Part shown: one piece after another, positions 50,415 through 59,168 of the stretch
Position numbering within the stretch: the first letter of the stretch is position 1
Layout of the letters: every line of letters begins with the position of its first letter
Source of the DNA: Amycolatopsis lexingtonensis
Lineage (GTDB): Bacteria; Actinomycetota; Actinomycetes; Mycobacteriales; Pseudonocardiaceae
Direction of reading: 5' to 3'
DNA: 64,000 nucleotides
Assembly (NCBI RefSeq): GCF_014873755.1
Contig: NZ_JADBEG010000001.1
Location: forward strand, 5,997,501 to 6,061,500
The notes under the pieces: model-generated
The model's input: the letters and a program-made list of their open reading frames with translations, nothing else
Told to the model about the DNA's origin: nothing
The model's database searches: none
Program-made: the position numbers and the translations under genes

Positions 50415-51122
50415 TCAACCTTTCAGCGTGTCCACGAACGCCAGCGTCTGCGGCCAGGACAGCGCGAACGCGTCGGCGTTCACCGCCGTCCCGTGCCGCG
50501 CGGAGTCGCTGAAGCCATGTTCGGCGCCCGGGAAGTGCTGGCTGAAGGTCGCGCCGCGCGGCCGCGACTGCAGCGCCGTCTGCAGCCGGGCGAACGTCTC
50601 GTGCGAGACGACGGCGTCGGCTTCCGGGTAGGCGACGAGGACCGGCGCGGTGATCTGTGTCGACAAAGCGACCGCGTCGAGGTCGTGGTTCGGCGGCGCC
50701 GGGTCGCGGACCGTCGGGTGGTAGGCGACGACGCCGGAAAGCCGCTGGTCGCGGGCCGCGAGCAGGAGCGCGAACCGGCCGCCGAGGCACCAGCCCATGA
50801 CCCCCGCCGACGTGCAGCCGAGGTCGCCGAGCAGGTGGTCGAGCAGCGCGGTCTGCTCCGCCAGCGCGACTTCGTCGCGCAGTTCGCCGAGCTTCGCGCC
50901 GAGGTCCTCGCGGGAGGTGTTGTCGGTGCTCGCGCCGTGGAAGACGTCCCAGGTCAGCGCCGTGATCCCGCGGCCGGCCAGCTCGTCGGCCCAGGCCCGG
51001 ACCTGCGCGCCGATCCCGGTGATCATCGGCAGCAGCAGCATCCCGGTCGCCGACCCGCCCGCCGGCCGGGCCAGGTACGCGGAGAGTTCGCCGACACGGA
51101 CCGTGGACGTCTCGAAGGTCAT
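50415..51122 (-). CDS. Dienelactone hydrolase family protein
   Basis: 235 residues, alpha/beta hydrolase with a cysteine nucleophile: GWCLGGRF (Cys112), AYPEADAVVS (Asp) and GAEHGFSD (His), the catalytic triad of dienelactone hydrolases. Such enzymes open dienelactones or hydrolyse other esters. The ATG at 51122 is the likeliest of several closely spaced starts. Divergent from the next gene with only 26 bp between. Confidence 0.9.
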   Translation of the reverse strand: MTFETSTVRVGELSAYLARPAGGSATGMLLLPMITGIGAQVRAWADELAGRGITALTWDVFHGASTDNTSREDLGAKLGELRDEVALAEQTALLDHLLGDLGCTSAGVMGWCLGGRFALLLAARDQRLSGVVAYHPTVRDPAPPNHDLDAVALSTQITAPVLVAYPEADAVVSHETFARLQTALQSRPRGATFSQHFPGAEHGFSDSARHGTAVNADAFALSWPQTLAFVDTLKG

Positions 51123-51148
51123 GTCCGCATGATGCATGATGATCCACC

Positions 51149-51358
51149 ATGGCCGAGCGCACACTCGCCGAGCAGTTGGGCGGCTACCTCCCCGAGGGCA
51201 TCGAAGCCCTCGAAGAGCACGAACGGCAGGACCTCGCCGACGCCCTGCGCGACGCGCGCCGCCGGCAGGCGAAAGCGCTCGCCGAAGCAGGCGAAGAGGG
51301 CCTCCGGTACGTTCCGGCACTGCTGCGCGGCGCGGTCCGGAAGGCGGTCGGGCTGTGA
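51149..51358 (+). CDS. Small hypothetical protein
   Basis: 69 residues, charged and helical (EGIEALEEHERQDLADALRDARRRQAKALAEAG). No signal or membrane segment. It overlaps the following gene by 4 bp (GTGA), so the two probably function together. No family recognised. Confidence 0.65.
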   Translation: MAERTLAEQLGGYLPEGIEALEEHERQDLADALRDARRRQAKALAEAGEEGLRYVPALLRGAVRKAVGL

Positions 51359-52101
51359 CCGCGGACTACGCCTCGCGCGCGGAGATCCTGAAGCTGGCCC
51401 GCGTCCTCGACGTCGAGCACGAGCGGCTGGAGTACCTCGCCCGCGTCGACGCCGACGACCTCAAGGCGTTCCGCGAGCAGGTCACCGACACGCTGTTCGA
51501 CGCGAACATCGCGGTGCTGCAGCGGATGGCGCTGGCCGCGCGGCTGCTGCCCGGCGCGGTGCTCGCCAAGATCGCCGAAAAGGTGTTCGGCCCGCTGCTG
51601 TGCGCCCGGATCGCCGGGCTGGTCGAGGTCTCCCGGGGCGTCGACGTCGCCAAGCGGCTGCACCCGCGGTTCCTCGCCGAAGTCGCGGCGGACCTCGACC
51701 CGCGGCGGGCGAGCGCGATCATCTCGCGCATCCCGCTGGACACCGTCCTCGCGGTCGCCGCCGAACTGGCGAGCCGCGAAGACTGGATCACCCTCGGCCG
51801 GTTCGTCGGGCACCTGCCCGACCCGACCGTGCGGCGCGCGCTGGAGCAGATCGACGACCCGGGCCTGCTGCGGATCGCGTTCGTGCTCGACGACAAGAAC
51901 CGCATCGACCACGTCGTCGGCCTGCTGCCCGCGCACCGGCTCGGCCGGCTGATCACCGCGGCGGGCACCGACGAGGACCTTTGGGACCCGGCGCTGGACC
52001 TGCTGACCCACCTGTCCGACGAACGGCGCGCCACCCTGGCCCCGATGCTCGGCGGCCTGCCCGAAGGACTGCGGGAACGCGCTCAGGCGACGATCAAGTA
52101 G
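51355..52101 (+). CDS. Hypothetical helical-repeat protein (MgtE N-domain-like)
   Basis: 248 residues, GTG start overlapping the previous gene. Repeating helical pairs such as LDPRRASAIISRIPLDTVLAVAAELASRED and LPDPTVRRALEQIDDPGLLRIAFVLDD resemble the superhelical MgtE N-terminal domain, though no transporter part is present. Cytoplasmic. Function unknown; the resemblance is weak. Convergent with the small membrane protein gene, overlapping it by 19 bp. Confidence 0.7.
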   Translation: MTADYASRAEILKLARVLDVEHERLEYLARVDADDLKAFREQVTDTLFDANIAVLQRMALAARLLPGAVLAKIAEKVFGPLLCARIAGLVEVSRGVDVAKRLHPRFLAEVAADLDPRRASAIISRIPLDTVLAVAAELASREDWITLGRFVGHLPDPTVRRALEQIDDPGLLRIAFVLDDKNRIDHVVGLLPAHRLGRLITAAGTDEDLWDPALDLLTHLSDERRATLAPMLGGLPEGLRERAQATIK

Positions 52102-52304
52102 ATCCCGTAGCCGACGATCGCCGCGCAGAGCGCGAAGCAGATGACGGCGCCGGCCAGCCGGCCGCTGCCCGAGCCACCGGCCTCGCGGGCCGCGTCGCGC
52201 TGGGAGAGCCCGACCACCCCGAAGGAGAAGAGGCTCGTCAGCACGACGACCGAAGCCAGCGCGACGACGAAGACGAGACCGAGGGAACCCCAATCGATGT
52301 GCAC
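52083..52304 (-). CDS. Small two-helix membrane protein downstream of the phosphate transporter
   Basis: 73 residues from the GTG at 52304 (GAGGAG upstream). Two transmembrane segments (about 8-28 and 50-72) joined by a basic loop (SQRDAAREAGGSGSGRLAG). Starts 11 bp after the transporter stop, so it is cotranscribed and may be an accessory subunit. The family is unknown to me. Confidence 0.75.
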   Translation of the reverse strand: MHIDWGSLGLVFVVALASVVVLTSLFSFGVVGLSQRDAAREAGGSGSGRLAGAVICFALCAAIVGYGIYLIVA

Positions 52305-52315
52305 GGCGGCGCTCC

Positions 52316-53440
52316 TCAGGCGTTGACCGGCTGCACGCCGGGCTCGGGCTCGGTGACGGAGTGGGCGTTGACGGGGTTCCGCTTCGACGCGAGGTAGATG
52401 CCCACCGCCACGACGACCCCGGCGAGCCCGATCAGGACGGTGCCCCAGGTGCCGAGCGTCGAGACCTCGGCGGCGATCGCGCCGACGATCGCGGCGGCGG
52501 GCAGCGTCAGCGCCCAGGCGAGCACCATCTTGCCCGCGACGCCCCAGCGCACCTCGGCGAGCTTGCGGCCGAGCCCGGAGCCGATGATGCCGCCCGAGCA
52601 GACGTGCGTGGTGGACAGCGCGAACCCGAGGTGCGCCGAGGTCAGGATGACCGCGGCGGCGCTCGTCTCGGCCGCGAAGCCTTGCGGCGTCTGGATTTCC
52701 GTGAGCTTCTTGCCCATCGTCTGGATGATCCGCCAGCCGCCGAGGTAGGTGCCGAGCGCGATCGCGGTGCCGGCGGCCAGGATCACCCAGAGCGGCGGAC
52801 CCGAGTTCGGCGCGAGCGAACCGGACGCGATCAGCGTCAGCGTGATGACGCCCATGGTCTTTTGCGCGTCGTTCGTGCCGTGCGCGAGAGACACCAGCGA
52901 AGCCGAGGCGATCTGGCCGGCCTTGAACGTCCGGCCCACCGTGTCCTGCTTCGCCCGCGCGGTGATCCGGTAGACGAGGAAGGTGCCGAGCGTCGCGACG
53001 ATCCCGGCGACGATCGGCGAGGCGAGCGCGGGGATGAGAACCTTCTCGACGACCTTCCCGAAGTGCACGGCGTCGGAACCCGAGGCGATCCAGGTGGCGC
53101 CGATGAGCCCGCCGAACAGGGCGTGCGACGAACTCGACGGCAGCCCGATCAGCCAGGTCAGCAGGTTCCACACGATGGCGCCGACGAGCCCGGCGAAGAT
53201 GATCACCGGCGTCACCTTGGTGTCGTCGACGATGCCCCCGGAGATCGTCTTCGCGACCTCGACCGAAAGGAACGCGCCGACGAGGTTCAGCACCGCGGAC
53301 ACCCCGACGGCGACCTTCGGCTTGAGCGCCCCCGTGGCGATCGAAGTGGCCATGGCGTTGGCGGTGTCGTGGAAGCCGTTGGTGAAGTCGAAAGCCAGCG
53401 CGGCGACGATCACCACCAGCACGATCAGCGAGAAGTCCAT
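52316..53440 (-). CDS. pit: Low-affinity inorganic phosphate transporter (PiT family)
   Basis: 374 residues, about ten transmembrane segments, with two copies of the PiT signature: FDFTNGFHDTANAMATSIATGAL near the N-terminus and SLAHGTNDAQKTMGVI in the second half. Symports phosphate with a cation. A three-unit PHO box 69 bp upstream indicates control by PhoP. An accessory small membrane protein follows in the same operon. Confidence 0.94.
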   Translation of the reverse strand: MDFSLIVLVVIVAALAFDFTNGFHDTANAMATSIATGALKPKVAVGVSAVLNLVGAFLSVEVAKTISGGIVDDTKVTPVIIFAGLVGAIVWNLLTWLIGLPSSSSHALFGGLIGATWIASGSDAVHFGKVVEKVLIPALASPIVAGIVATLGTFLVYRITARAKQDTVGRTFKAGQIASASLVSLAHGTNDAQKTMGVITLTLIASGSLAPNSGPPLWVILAAGTAIALGTYLGGWRIIQTMGKKLTEIQTPQGFAAETSAAAVILTSAHLGFALSTTHVCSGGIIGSGLGRKLAEVRWGVAGKMVLAWALTLPAAAIVGAIAAEVSTLGTWGTVLIGLAGVVVAVGIYLASKRNPVNAHSVTEPEPGVQPVNA

Positions 53441-53508
53441 GCTCGGCTCTCTCTCCGTAGCTGTTCGTTGGCAACGCTACTGATCAAGAGGGCGGCCGCC
53501 GATCCCTG

Positions 53509-53541
53509 TCGTGTGACGGCTCCCTGAACTCTCGATGAACC
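53509..53541 (-). promoter_or_regulatory. PHO box (PhoP binding site) of pit
   Basis: Three consecutive 11-nt direct repeats on the minus strand: GGTTCATCGAG (53541-53531), AGTTCAGGGAG (53530-53520), CCGTCACACGA (53519-53509). This agrees with the actinobacterial PHO-box unit, roughly G(G/T)TCA followed by six less conserved bases. Located 69 bp before the pit start. Confidence 0.8.
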
Positions 53542-53608
53542 GATCCAGCGGGCTCCGGGCCGCGCCCGCAGGAAAGCGCTTGCCGCGGCCCGGCGACGCT
53601 CCGGCAAA

Positions 53609-53663
53609 GGTCTTGAATGAGTCATTCAGGTCTTCGGCGGTCCTGAATGACTCATTCAAGACA
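53609..53663. repeat. Double-palindrome intergenic repeat, copy B
   Basis: Two units (53609-53632 and 53639-53663) with cores TGAATGAGTCATTCA and TGAATGACTCATTCA and spacer TTCGGC. It matches copy A at 50 of 55 positions. Here the outer ends are complementary as well, so the whole element is one long imperfect inverted repeat. No target-site duplication obvious. Confidence 0.85.
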
Positions 53664-53709
53664 CCACCGCACCCGCGCCGCCGAGCCCGGCACCACGCTC
53701 GCCGTCCAC

Positions 53710-53741
53710 GACTGGGGGTGGGGCAAACCCCACCCCCAGTC
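53710..53741. terminator. GC-rich hairpin before the Lnt-like gene
   Basis: GACTGGGGGTGGGG, loop CAAA, CCCCACCCCCAGTC: perfect 14-bp stem. No T-run and no gene ends here, so it may be a leader attenuator or a relic; classified by structure only. Confidence 0.4.
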
Positions 53742-53808
53742 CGGTGGTCCAGCCCAGTGCCTTCCCCCACCCCGCCTGAAACCCTGGAACCGGGCGAAAG
53801 GGGCACCG

Positions 53809-55197
53809 ATGAAAGCGATCCTGGCGACCGTCGCGTCGGCCGTGCTGTTCTTCTTCGGCACTGGTCTGGACCCGCTGCCCGAACTCGCCTGGCTGGCGCC
53901 GTTGCCGATCCTCCTGCTGGCACCGCGCGTCCACGGCGGGATCGTCCTCGCAAGCGCTTTCACCGCCTACCTCGCGGGCAGCGCCGGCAGCTGGAGCTAC
54001 TTCTGGCACTCCCAGTCGATCCCCCGCCCCGCCGCGCTCGCGATCCTCGTCGGGAGCGCCGTGCTGTTCGCGCTGTCCGCGGGTCTCTTCGGGCGGCTGG
54101 CCCGGCGCGGCCACGGCTTCCTGGCCGCGCTCGCCGCCCCCGCGTTGTGGACCGTCGCGCTCTACGTCGTCTCCCTGCTCAACCCCACCGGCCTCATGGG
54201 CACCTTCATGACGACACAGGCCGACCGGCCATCGATCGTGCGGATCGCCGCGATCACCGGGGGCTGGGGCGTGGAGTTCCTGGTGCTGTTCGTCCCGGCC
54301 GCCGTCGCCGCCGCGCTCACGCCCGGCCGGACGCGGTTCGTCCCCGTCGTGGCGCTGGCCGCGATCGCGGGCGGACTCGCGCTCTGGACCACCCCACCGG
54401 CGCCCGCACATTCGACGAAGGTCGCCCTCATCGCACCCGGACAGAACCGCTGGGCCATCGACGTCGCCACCCGCGACGGCCAGACCCTCGTTCAGTCCTA
54501 TGTGGACCAAATCGCGAAGCTCCCGGACGGCGTCAAGACCGTCGTGCTCCCCGAGGCCGCCTTCGCAGTGGACCAGACCAGCCGCCCGAGCCTCGTCGCG
54601 GCCCTCGCCGAGGTGGCCAGAGCGAGGGACCTCGACGTAGTCACCGGCGTCCTCGACGCCACGCCGGACGGCCGTTTCAACGCCGCTCTCGCCGTGCCGC
54701 CGTCCGGTGCGCCGATCGAATACCGCAAGTGGCACAACGGGGATTCGCCGAACCTCCGGGACGGCACCGAGCTGACCCGGTTCGCCGGGACCGGCCTGAT
54801 GGTGTGCATGGACGTCAACTTCGCCGACCCGAGCCGCGGCTACGGCGACGCGGGCACCGGCCTGGTCCTCATCCCGGCGTCCGACGAAGTCGCCGACGGC
54901 TGGGCCCACAGCCGCACGGCGCTGATCCGCGGCGTCGAGAACGGTTTTTCGGTGGCGTGGAGCGCGGCCCGCGGCACGCCGATGCTCGCTGACGCGCAAG
55001 GCCACGTCCTGGCCGACGCCCGCACCGGCGGGAACCCGTTCTCGGTGGTCGTCGCGGACGTCCCATTCGGCGCCGGGAAGACGCCGTACGCCCGCTTCGG
55101 CGACTGGTTCGCGTGGCTCTGCGGCCTGCTCGCGGCGGCCGGGATCGCGGCCACCGCCCGCAGGACGTCAGACCTGGAGAGCCAGCTCGTTGCGTAG
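53809..55197 (+). CDS. lnt: Apolipoprotein N-acyltransferase-like membrane protein
   Basis: 462 residues: about six N-terminal transmembrane segments, then a nitrilase-fold domain with the catalytic triad Glu249 (LPEAAF), Lys307 (EYRKWH) and Cys333 (VCMDVNF), and a final membrane segment near the C-terminus. This is the Lnt layout. It would N-acylate lipoproteins at the membrane; the window contains several lipoproteins that could be substrates. ATG at 53809 preceded by GGGG-type RBS. The upstream in-frame extension runs through the repeat and is not used. Confidence 0.85.
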   Translation: MKAILATVASAVLFFFGTGLDPLPELAWLAPLPILLLAPRVHGGIVLASAFTAYLAGSAGSWSYFWHSQSIPRPAALAILVGSAVLFALSAGLFGRLARRGHGFLAALAAPALWTVALYVVSLLNPTGLMGTFMTTQADRPSIVRIAAITGGWGVEFLVLFVPAAVAAALTPGRTRFVPVVALAAIAGGLALWTTPPAPAHSTKVALIAPGQNRWAIDVATRDGQTLVQSYVDQIAKLPDGVKTVVLPEAAFAVDQTSRPSLVAALAEVARARDLDVVTGVLDATPDGRFNAALAVPPSGAPIEYRKWHNGDSPNLRDGTELTRFAGTGLMVCMDVNFADPSRGYGDAGTGLVLIPASDEVADGWAHSRTALIRGVENGFSVAWSAARGTPMLADAQGHVLADARTGGNPFSVVVADVPFGAGKTPYARFGDWFAWLCGLLAAAGIAATARRTSDLESQLVA

Positions 55198-55797
55198 CAC
55201 CTTCGACCACGCCGGATCGGTGCACAGCGTGCAGCCCGGCCCGAAGAAGACGCCTCGCGCTTGCGAGTCACCCGACAGCCAATACCGGAACCACGCCGTG
55301 GTCGCGCCGCGGAAACCGCCGCCGTCGCCGGCCGCCGTGAAGTGGGTGGCCCCGGCCAGTTCGCCGTAGACCGCGGGGACGTGCGACGCGGCGTAGTAGC
55401 GCGGGATGACCAGCAGGGCCGGCACGACGATCACGTCGAACTGGCCGCCGAGGAAGAACACCGGGCCGTGCAGCGCCGGCACCGAGCCGAGCGGGCCGGG
55501 CTCGATCGGGACGGTCGTCGTGACGAGCGGGTCGGCGCCCGCCGCGATCGCCCCGCCGCCTCCCTGGGAATGCCCGGTCGCGCCGATGTGCGCGGTGTCG
55601 ATCCGGCCGAAGTACCGGCTGCCCGGCCGGGCGTTCTCCGCGACGAGCGTCCGGGCGCCGGCCAGCATTTCCGCGCCGGTCCCCGAGTGACGACCGGATG
55701 CGGACCGGGCTGGTTCCAGTGCATCGGCTCCGCCAGCGCCGGCTTCGGAACAGTCACCCTCACCATCGGCCGGGAACGCCCACCCCTTGGTTGTCAC
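55168..55797 (-). pseudogene. 5'-truncated secreted alpha/beta hydrolase
   Basis: The C-terminal part of a lipase/chlorophyllase-like hydrolase is well preserved: IGATGHSQGGGGAIA (nucleophile Ser), GPVFFLGGQFDVIV and GATHFTAAG. The conserved frame begins only near 55668. The upstream part has no signal peptide and no N-terminal half of the fold, and only 110 bp separate it from the divergent lipase gene, so roughly 100 codons are missing. It overlaps the end of the Lnt-like gene by 30 bp. Probably non-functional. Confidence 0.6.
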
Positions 55798-55907
55798 TCG
55801 TCACAACAAACGGCGCTCAAGTCTGAGCGTTGTCCCAGGTGGCCTCCCCCGCACTGTGACCGATCATGAGCTGCATCACTTACTGACGGGTAGCTGGAGG
55901 CAGTGGA

Positions 55908-56774
55908 ATGCGGGTCACCAACGGCGGTGCCAAGCGGATCCTCACGGCGGTCATCGCGGCGATCACCCTCGGCGTCGCCGCTCCGGCGGTCGCCGAAGCG
56001 GCGCCGAGCAGCGGCTGGAACGACTGGGGCTGCCGCCCGTCGGCCGCGCACCCCCAGCCCGTGGTCCTGGTGCACGGCCTCGGCGCGAACGACACCGTCA
56101 ACTGGTTCTTCCACGCGCCGAAGATCGCCGCACAGGGCTACTGCGTGTTCTCGCTGACCTACGGCACCGGCATCCTCGGCCCGGGCGTCGGCGGGCTCGC
56201 GTCGATGCGCACCAGCGCCGCGCAGCTCGGCCGGTTCGTCGACCAGGTCCGGTCCGCGACCGGGGCGGCGAAGGTCGACATCGTCGGCCACTCCGAAGGC
56301 AGCACGATGCCCGCGTACTACCTCAAGTACGGCGGCGGCGCGGCCAAGGTCGCGAACTTCGTCGGCTTCGGCGCGAACTACCGCGGCACCACGCTCGGCG
56401 GCCTCGACGCGCTCGCCAAGGCCCTGCTGACCACGGTGCCCGGCCTGAGCGCGATCCTGACGACGGCGTGCGGCGCTTGCACCGAATACCTGGCGCCGTC
56501 GGCCTTCCTGGACGACCTCGCCCGCGGCGGCGTGCACGTCGTCGGTCCGGCGTACACGAGCATCGTCAGCAAGTACGACGAGGTCGTGACGCCGTACACG
56601 AGCGGGATCCTGAACGAGCCGGGCGCGACGGACATCGTGCTGCAGGACTTCTGCGCGTCCGACGCTTCGGGCCACCTGAGCCAGGCGATCGACCCGAACG
56701 TGACCGGCCTGATCCTGCACGCGCTCGACGCGAGCTACGCGCCCGCGTGCACGCCGTTCACGCTTCCGCTGTGA
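55908..56774 (+). CDS. Secreted class 2 (EstA/LipA-type) lipase
   Basis: 288 residues: signal peptide (RILTAVIAAITLGVAAPAVAEA), then VVLVHGLGAND (oxyanion loop), IVGHSEGSTMPAYYLKY with nucleophile Ser129, and a late His in ASGHLSQAI. Cys residues in the mature part (WGC, CGAC, DFC, PAC) suggest disulfides. Extracellular triacylglycerol lipase or esterase. Its last 17 bp overlap the convergent monooxygenase. Confidence 0.92.
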   Translation: MRVTNGGAKRILTAVIAAITLGVAAPAVAEAAPSSGWNDWGCRPSAAHPQPVVLVHGLGANDTVNWFFHAPKIAAQGYCVFSLTYGTGILGPGVGGLASMRTSAAQLGRFVDQVRSATGAAKVDIVGHSEGSTMPAYYLKYGGGAAKVANFVGFGANYRGTTLGGLDALAKALLTTVPGLSAILTTACGACTEYLAPSAFLDDLARGGVHVVGPAYTSIVSKYDEVVTPYTSGILNEPGATDIVLQDFCASDASGHLSQAIDPNVTGLILHALDASYAPACTPFTLPL

Positions 56775-57915
56775 GCGGGTTCTGCCCGAGGTACCGCCGC
56801 CCGTTTTCGGCGGATTCCCGTACCGCCGCGAAGCCGTAGTCCACCATCGCGGCTTCGTAGGCCGCCACCGCCTCGACGACCGGAGCCCCGGCCAGCGCGG
56901 ACGCCAGCACCGCACCGTCGCGCAACGCGGTGTTGGCGCCCGCGCCACCGGCCGGGCTCATCGCGTGGATCGCGTCGCCGACGAGGGTCACGCGCGAGGG
57001 GGTCCACGGCCCGATCGGCACGCTCGTGCGGATCGGCTGCGGGAACGACGCCGGGACGTCCCAGTGCTCGACCATCGCGCGGGCCAGCGGGTGCCAGCCG
57101 TCGACCAGCCCGAGCGCCACCTTCTGCAGGTCACCGGGCGTCATCGCGGCGAGTTCGGCCTCGTCGTGACCGATCACTTCCCAGCGCGCGCCCACCGAGC
57201 ACGTCATGTACGGGTCGCCGTCGCGCAGCCGCAAGTCCGGCACGAGCCGCGCGCACGCGTCGGCGACCGGCTCGGGGTAGTCGACCGGCGCGAACCCGGC
57301 CATCGTCCGGTCCGGGCCGAGCATCATGGTGAACACCGCGAACATCTCCGGCTCGAACAACGCCCGCGTGGCCGGGGTCAGCGGAATCCGGCCGTAGAGG
57401 TGCACGAGCCCGGCGTCGACGACCTGGGCGTGCGGCAAGTACTGGCGCCGCACCGGGGAGTTGATCCCGTCCGCGCCGACGAGCAAACTGGCACGGGCGG
57501 AGGTGCCGTCGGCGAAGTGCGCGGTCACGCCGTCGCCGTCGGTTTCGTAGTGCGTGAACCGCTTGCCGTAGCGGACTTCCTGACCGTGCAGCAGGATCTG
57601 CCGCAGGGTGAAGCGGTTGACGTTGAGGTGGATCCCCTCGTCCGTCAGGCGGGTGACCAGCCCCAGCTGGTCGTCGTAGACGTTCGTGTGCGGCCGCGCC
57701 CGGCCCGCGGTGGCGTGGAAGAGTTCGTGCAGCCGCCGAGGCAGCACTTCACGCAACGCCGAATCGCCGACGCCGCCGATGTGCAGCCGGTACCCCTGCT
57801 TCCGCGCACCCGGCGACTCGTCGCGTTCGTAGACCTGGCAGGGGATTCCGGCCCGGCGCAGCCCCTGCGCGAGACTGAGACCGCCCAGACCGGCACCGAT
57901 GATGATCACAGACAC
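56758..57915 (-). CDS. FAD-dependent monooxygenase
   Basis: 385 residues: VSVIIIGAGLGGLSLAQGLRRAG, LLVGADGINSPVRRQYLP and VTLVGDAIHAMSPAGGAGANTALRDGAVLA. The RKQGYRLHIGG segment near residue 38 is seen in tetracycline-destructase/polyketide-tailoring relatives; the true substrate is open. GTG at 57915 with AGGGA upstream. Transcribed alone, away from the hut operon terminus. Confidence 0.9.
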   Translation of the reverse strand: MSVIIIGAGLGGLSLAQGLRRAGIPCQVYERDESPGARKQGYRLHIGGVGDSALREVLPRRLHELFHATAGRARPHTNVYDDQLGLVTRLTDEGIHLNVNRFTLRQILLHGQEVRYGKRFTHYETDGDGVTAHFADGTSARASLLVGADGINSPVRRQYLPHAQVVDAGLVHLYGRIPLTPATRALFEPEMFAVFTMMLGPDRTMAGFAPVDYPEPVADACARLVPDLRLRDGDPYMTCSVGARWEVIGHDEAELAAMTPGDLQKVALGLVDGWHPLARAMVEHWDVPASFPQPIRTSVPIGPWTPSRVTLVGDAIHAMSPAGGAGANTALRDGAVLASALAGAPVVEAVAAYEAAMVDYGFAAVRESAENGRRYLGQNPLTAEA

Positions 57916-58022
57916 AGCTGTCCCTTCGTCGCTTCCGAGGAAGGGACGCACAGGTAAGCCTGCCGATGCCGTCCGGACTAACCCATACCGGACTGTGTCT
58001 TCGCGCGTCCTCGCCTCCGACG

Positions 58023-59168
58023 TTAGCGCACGCGATCTCCGGCGCGCCACACCGAATTCGTGAGCGGCACGCCCGGCCGGTACGCCAGGTGCGTCACCGA
58101 GGGCGCGTCGAGCACGTGGACGTCCGCCCGCGCGCCGGGCCGCAGCACGCCGACGTCGTCGCGGCGCAACGCCCGCGCACCGCCCGCGGTGGCCGCCCGG
58201 ACGGCCTCCTCGACCGTCATCCGCAGCTGCAGCACCGCCGTCGCGACGCAGAACGCCATCGACGTCGTGTACGAGCTGCCCGGGTTGGCGTTGCTGGCCA
58301 GCGCGACCGTCGCGCCCGCGTCGAGCAGCCGCCGGGCCGGCGCCATCGCCTGCCGGGTCGACAAATCGCACGCGGGCAGCAGGGTCGCCACGGTTTCCGA
58401 CGCGGCCAGCGCCTCGACGTCGGCGTCGCTCAGGTACGTGCAGTGGTCGACACTGGCCGCGCCGAGCTCCACCGCGAGCCGCACGCCGGGGCCTTCGCCG
58501 AGCTGGTTGCCGTGCACCCGCAGCCCGAGCCCACGCTCGGCGGCGGCCTTCAGGACCCGCGCCGACTGGGCTTCGTCGAACGCGCCGGTCTCGCAGAACA
58601 CGTCCGCCCAGCGCACGCTTCCCGCTACGGCGTCGAGCATTTCGCCGCACACGAGATCCACATAGGACTCCGCGTCGGCGCCCGGCGGCACCAGGTGCGC
58701 GCCCAGGAACGTGACCTCGTCGGCCACTTCGGCGGCGATCCGCGCGGATCGGGCCTCGTCCGCGACGGTCAGCCCGTACCCCGTCTTGGTCTCCAGGCAC
58801 GTCGTCCCCTGGCGGGCCGCTTCGTCGGCATGGCGACGCAGGTTGGCGGCGAGCTGCTCGTCGGACGCCTCCCGCGTCGCGCCGACGGTGATCGCGATTC
58901 CCCCTGCGGTGTAGGGCTTTCCCGCCATCCGCGCTTCGAATTCGGCGGTGCGGTCGCCGGCGAAGACGAGGTGCGTGTGGCTGTCGACCCAGCCCGGCAG
59001 CACCGCGCGACCCTCGACGTCGACGTGCTCGTCGGCGTCCGGCGCGCTCGACGCCGGGCCCACCCAGGCGACACGCGAGCCGTCCAGTACCAGGGCCGCG
59101 TCGGACAGCCGGCCCAGTTCGGCGTCGTTCGTGGTGAGCTCGCCGATGCCCGTGATCAGGACTGCCAC
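58023..59168 (-). CDS. hutI: Imidazolonepropionase
   Basis: 381 residues, amidohydrolase barrel: [14 protein letters not shown] (metal His-x-His), [21 protein letters not shown] (metal His), DHCTYL and [11 protein letters not shown], all HutI landmarks. Third step of histidine degradation: imidazolonepropionate to N-formimino-glutamate. Start overlaps the hutF stop by 13 bp; last gene of the operon. Confidence 0.94.
   Translation of the reverse strand: MAVLITGIGELTTNDAELGRLSDAALVLDGSRVAWVGPASSAPDADEHVDVEGRAVLPGWVDSHTHLVFAGDRTAEFEARMAGKPYTAGGIAITVGATREASDEQLAANLRRHADEAARQGTTCLETKTGYGLTVADEARSARIAAEVADEVTFLGAHLVPPGADAESYVDLVCGEMLDAVAGSVRWADVFCETGAFDEAQSARVLKAAAERGLGLRVHGNQLGEGPGVRLAVELGAASVDHCTYLSDADVEALAASETVATLLPACDLSTRQAMAPARRLLDAGATVALASNANPGSSYTTSMAFCVATAVLQLRMTVEEAVRAATAGGARALRRDDVGVLRPGARADVHVLDAPSVTHLAYRPGVPLTNSVWRAGDRVR

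Larger units (their letters stand above)
53441..53808. other. Intergenic region: PHO box, double-palindrome repeat and hairpin
   Basis: No credible gene lies in this 368-bp divergent gap. It holds the pit promoter side with a PHO box (53509-53541), a repeat copy (53609-53663) and a GC-rich hairpin (53710-53741). An in-frame extension of the Lnt-like gene through the repeat is an artefact of the palindrome. Confidence 0.7.
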
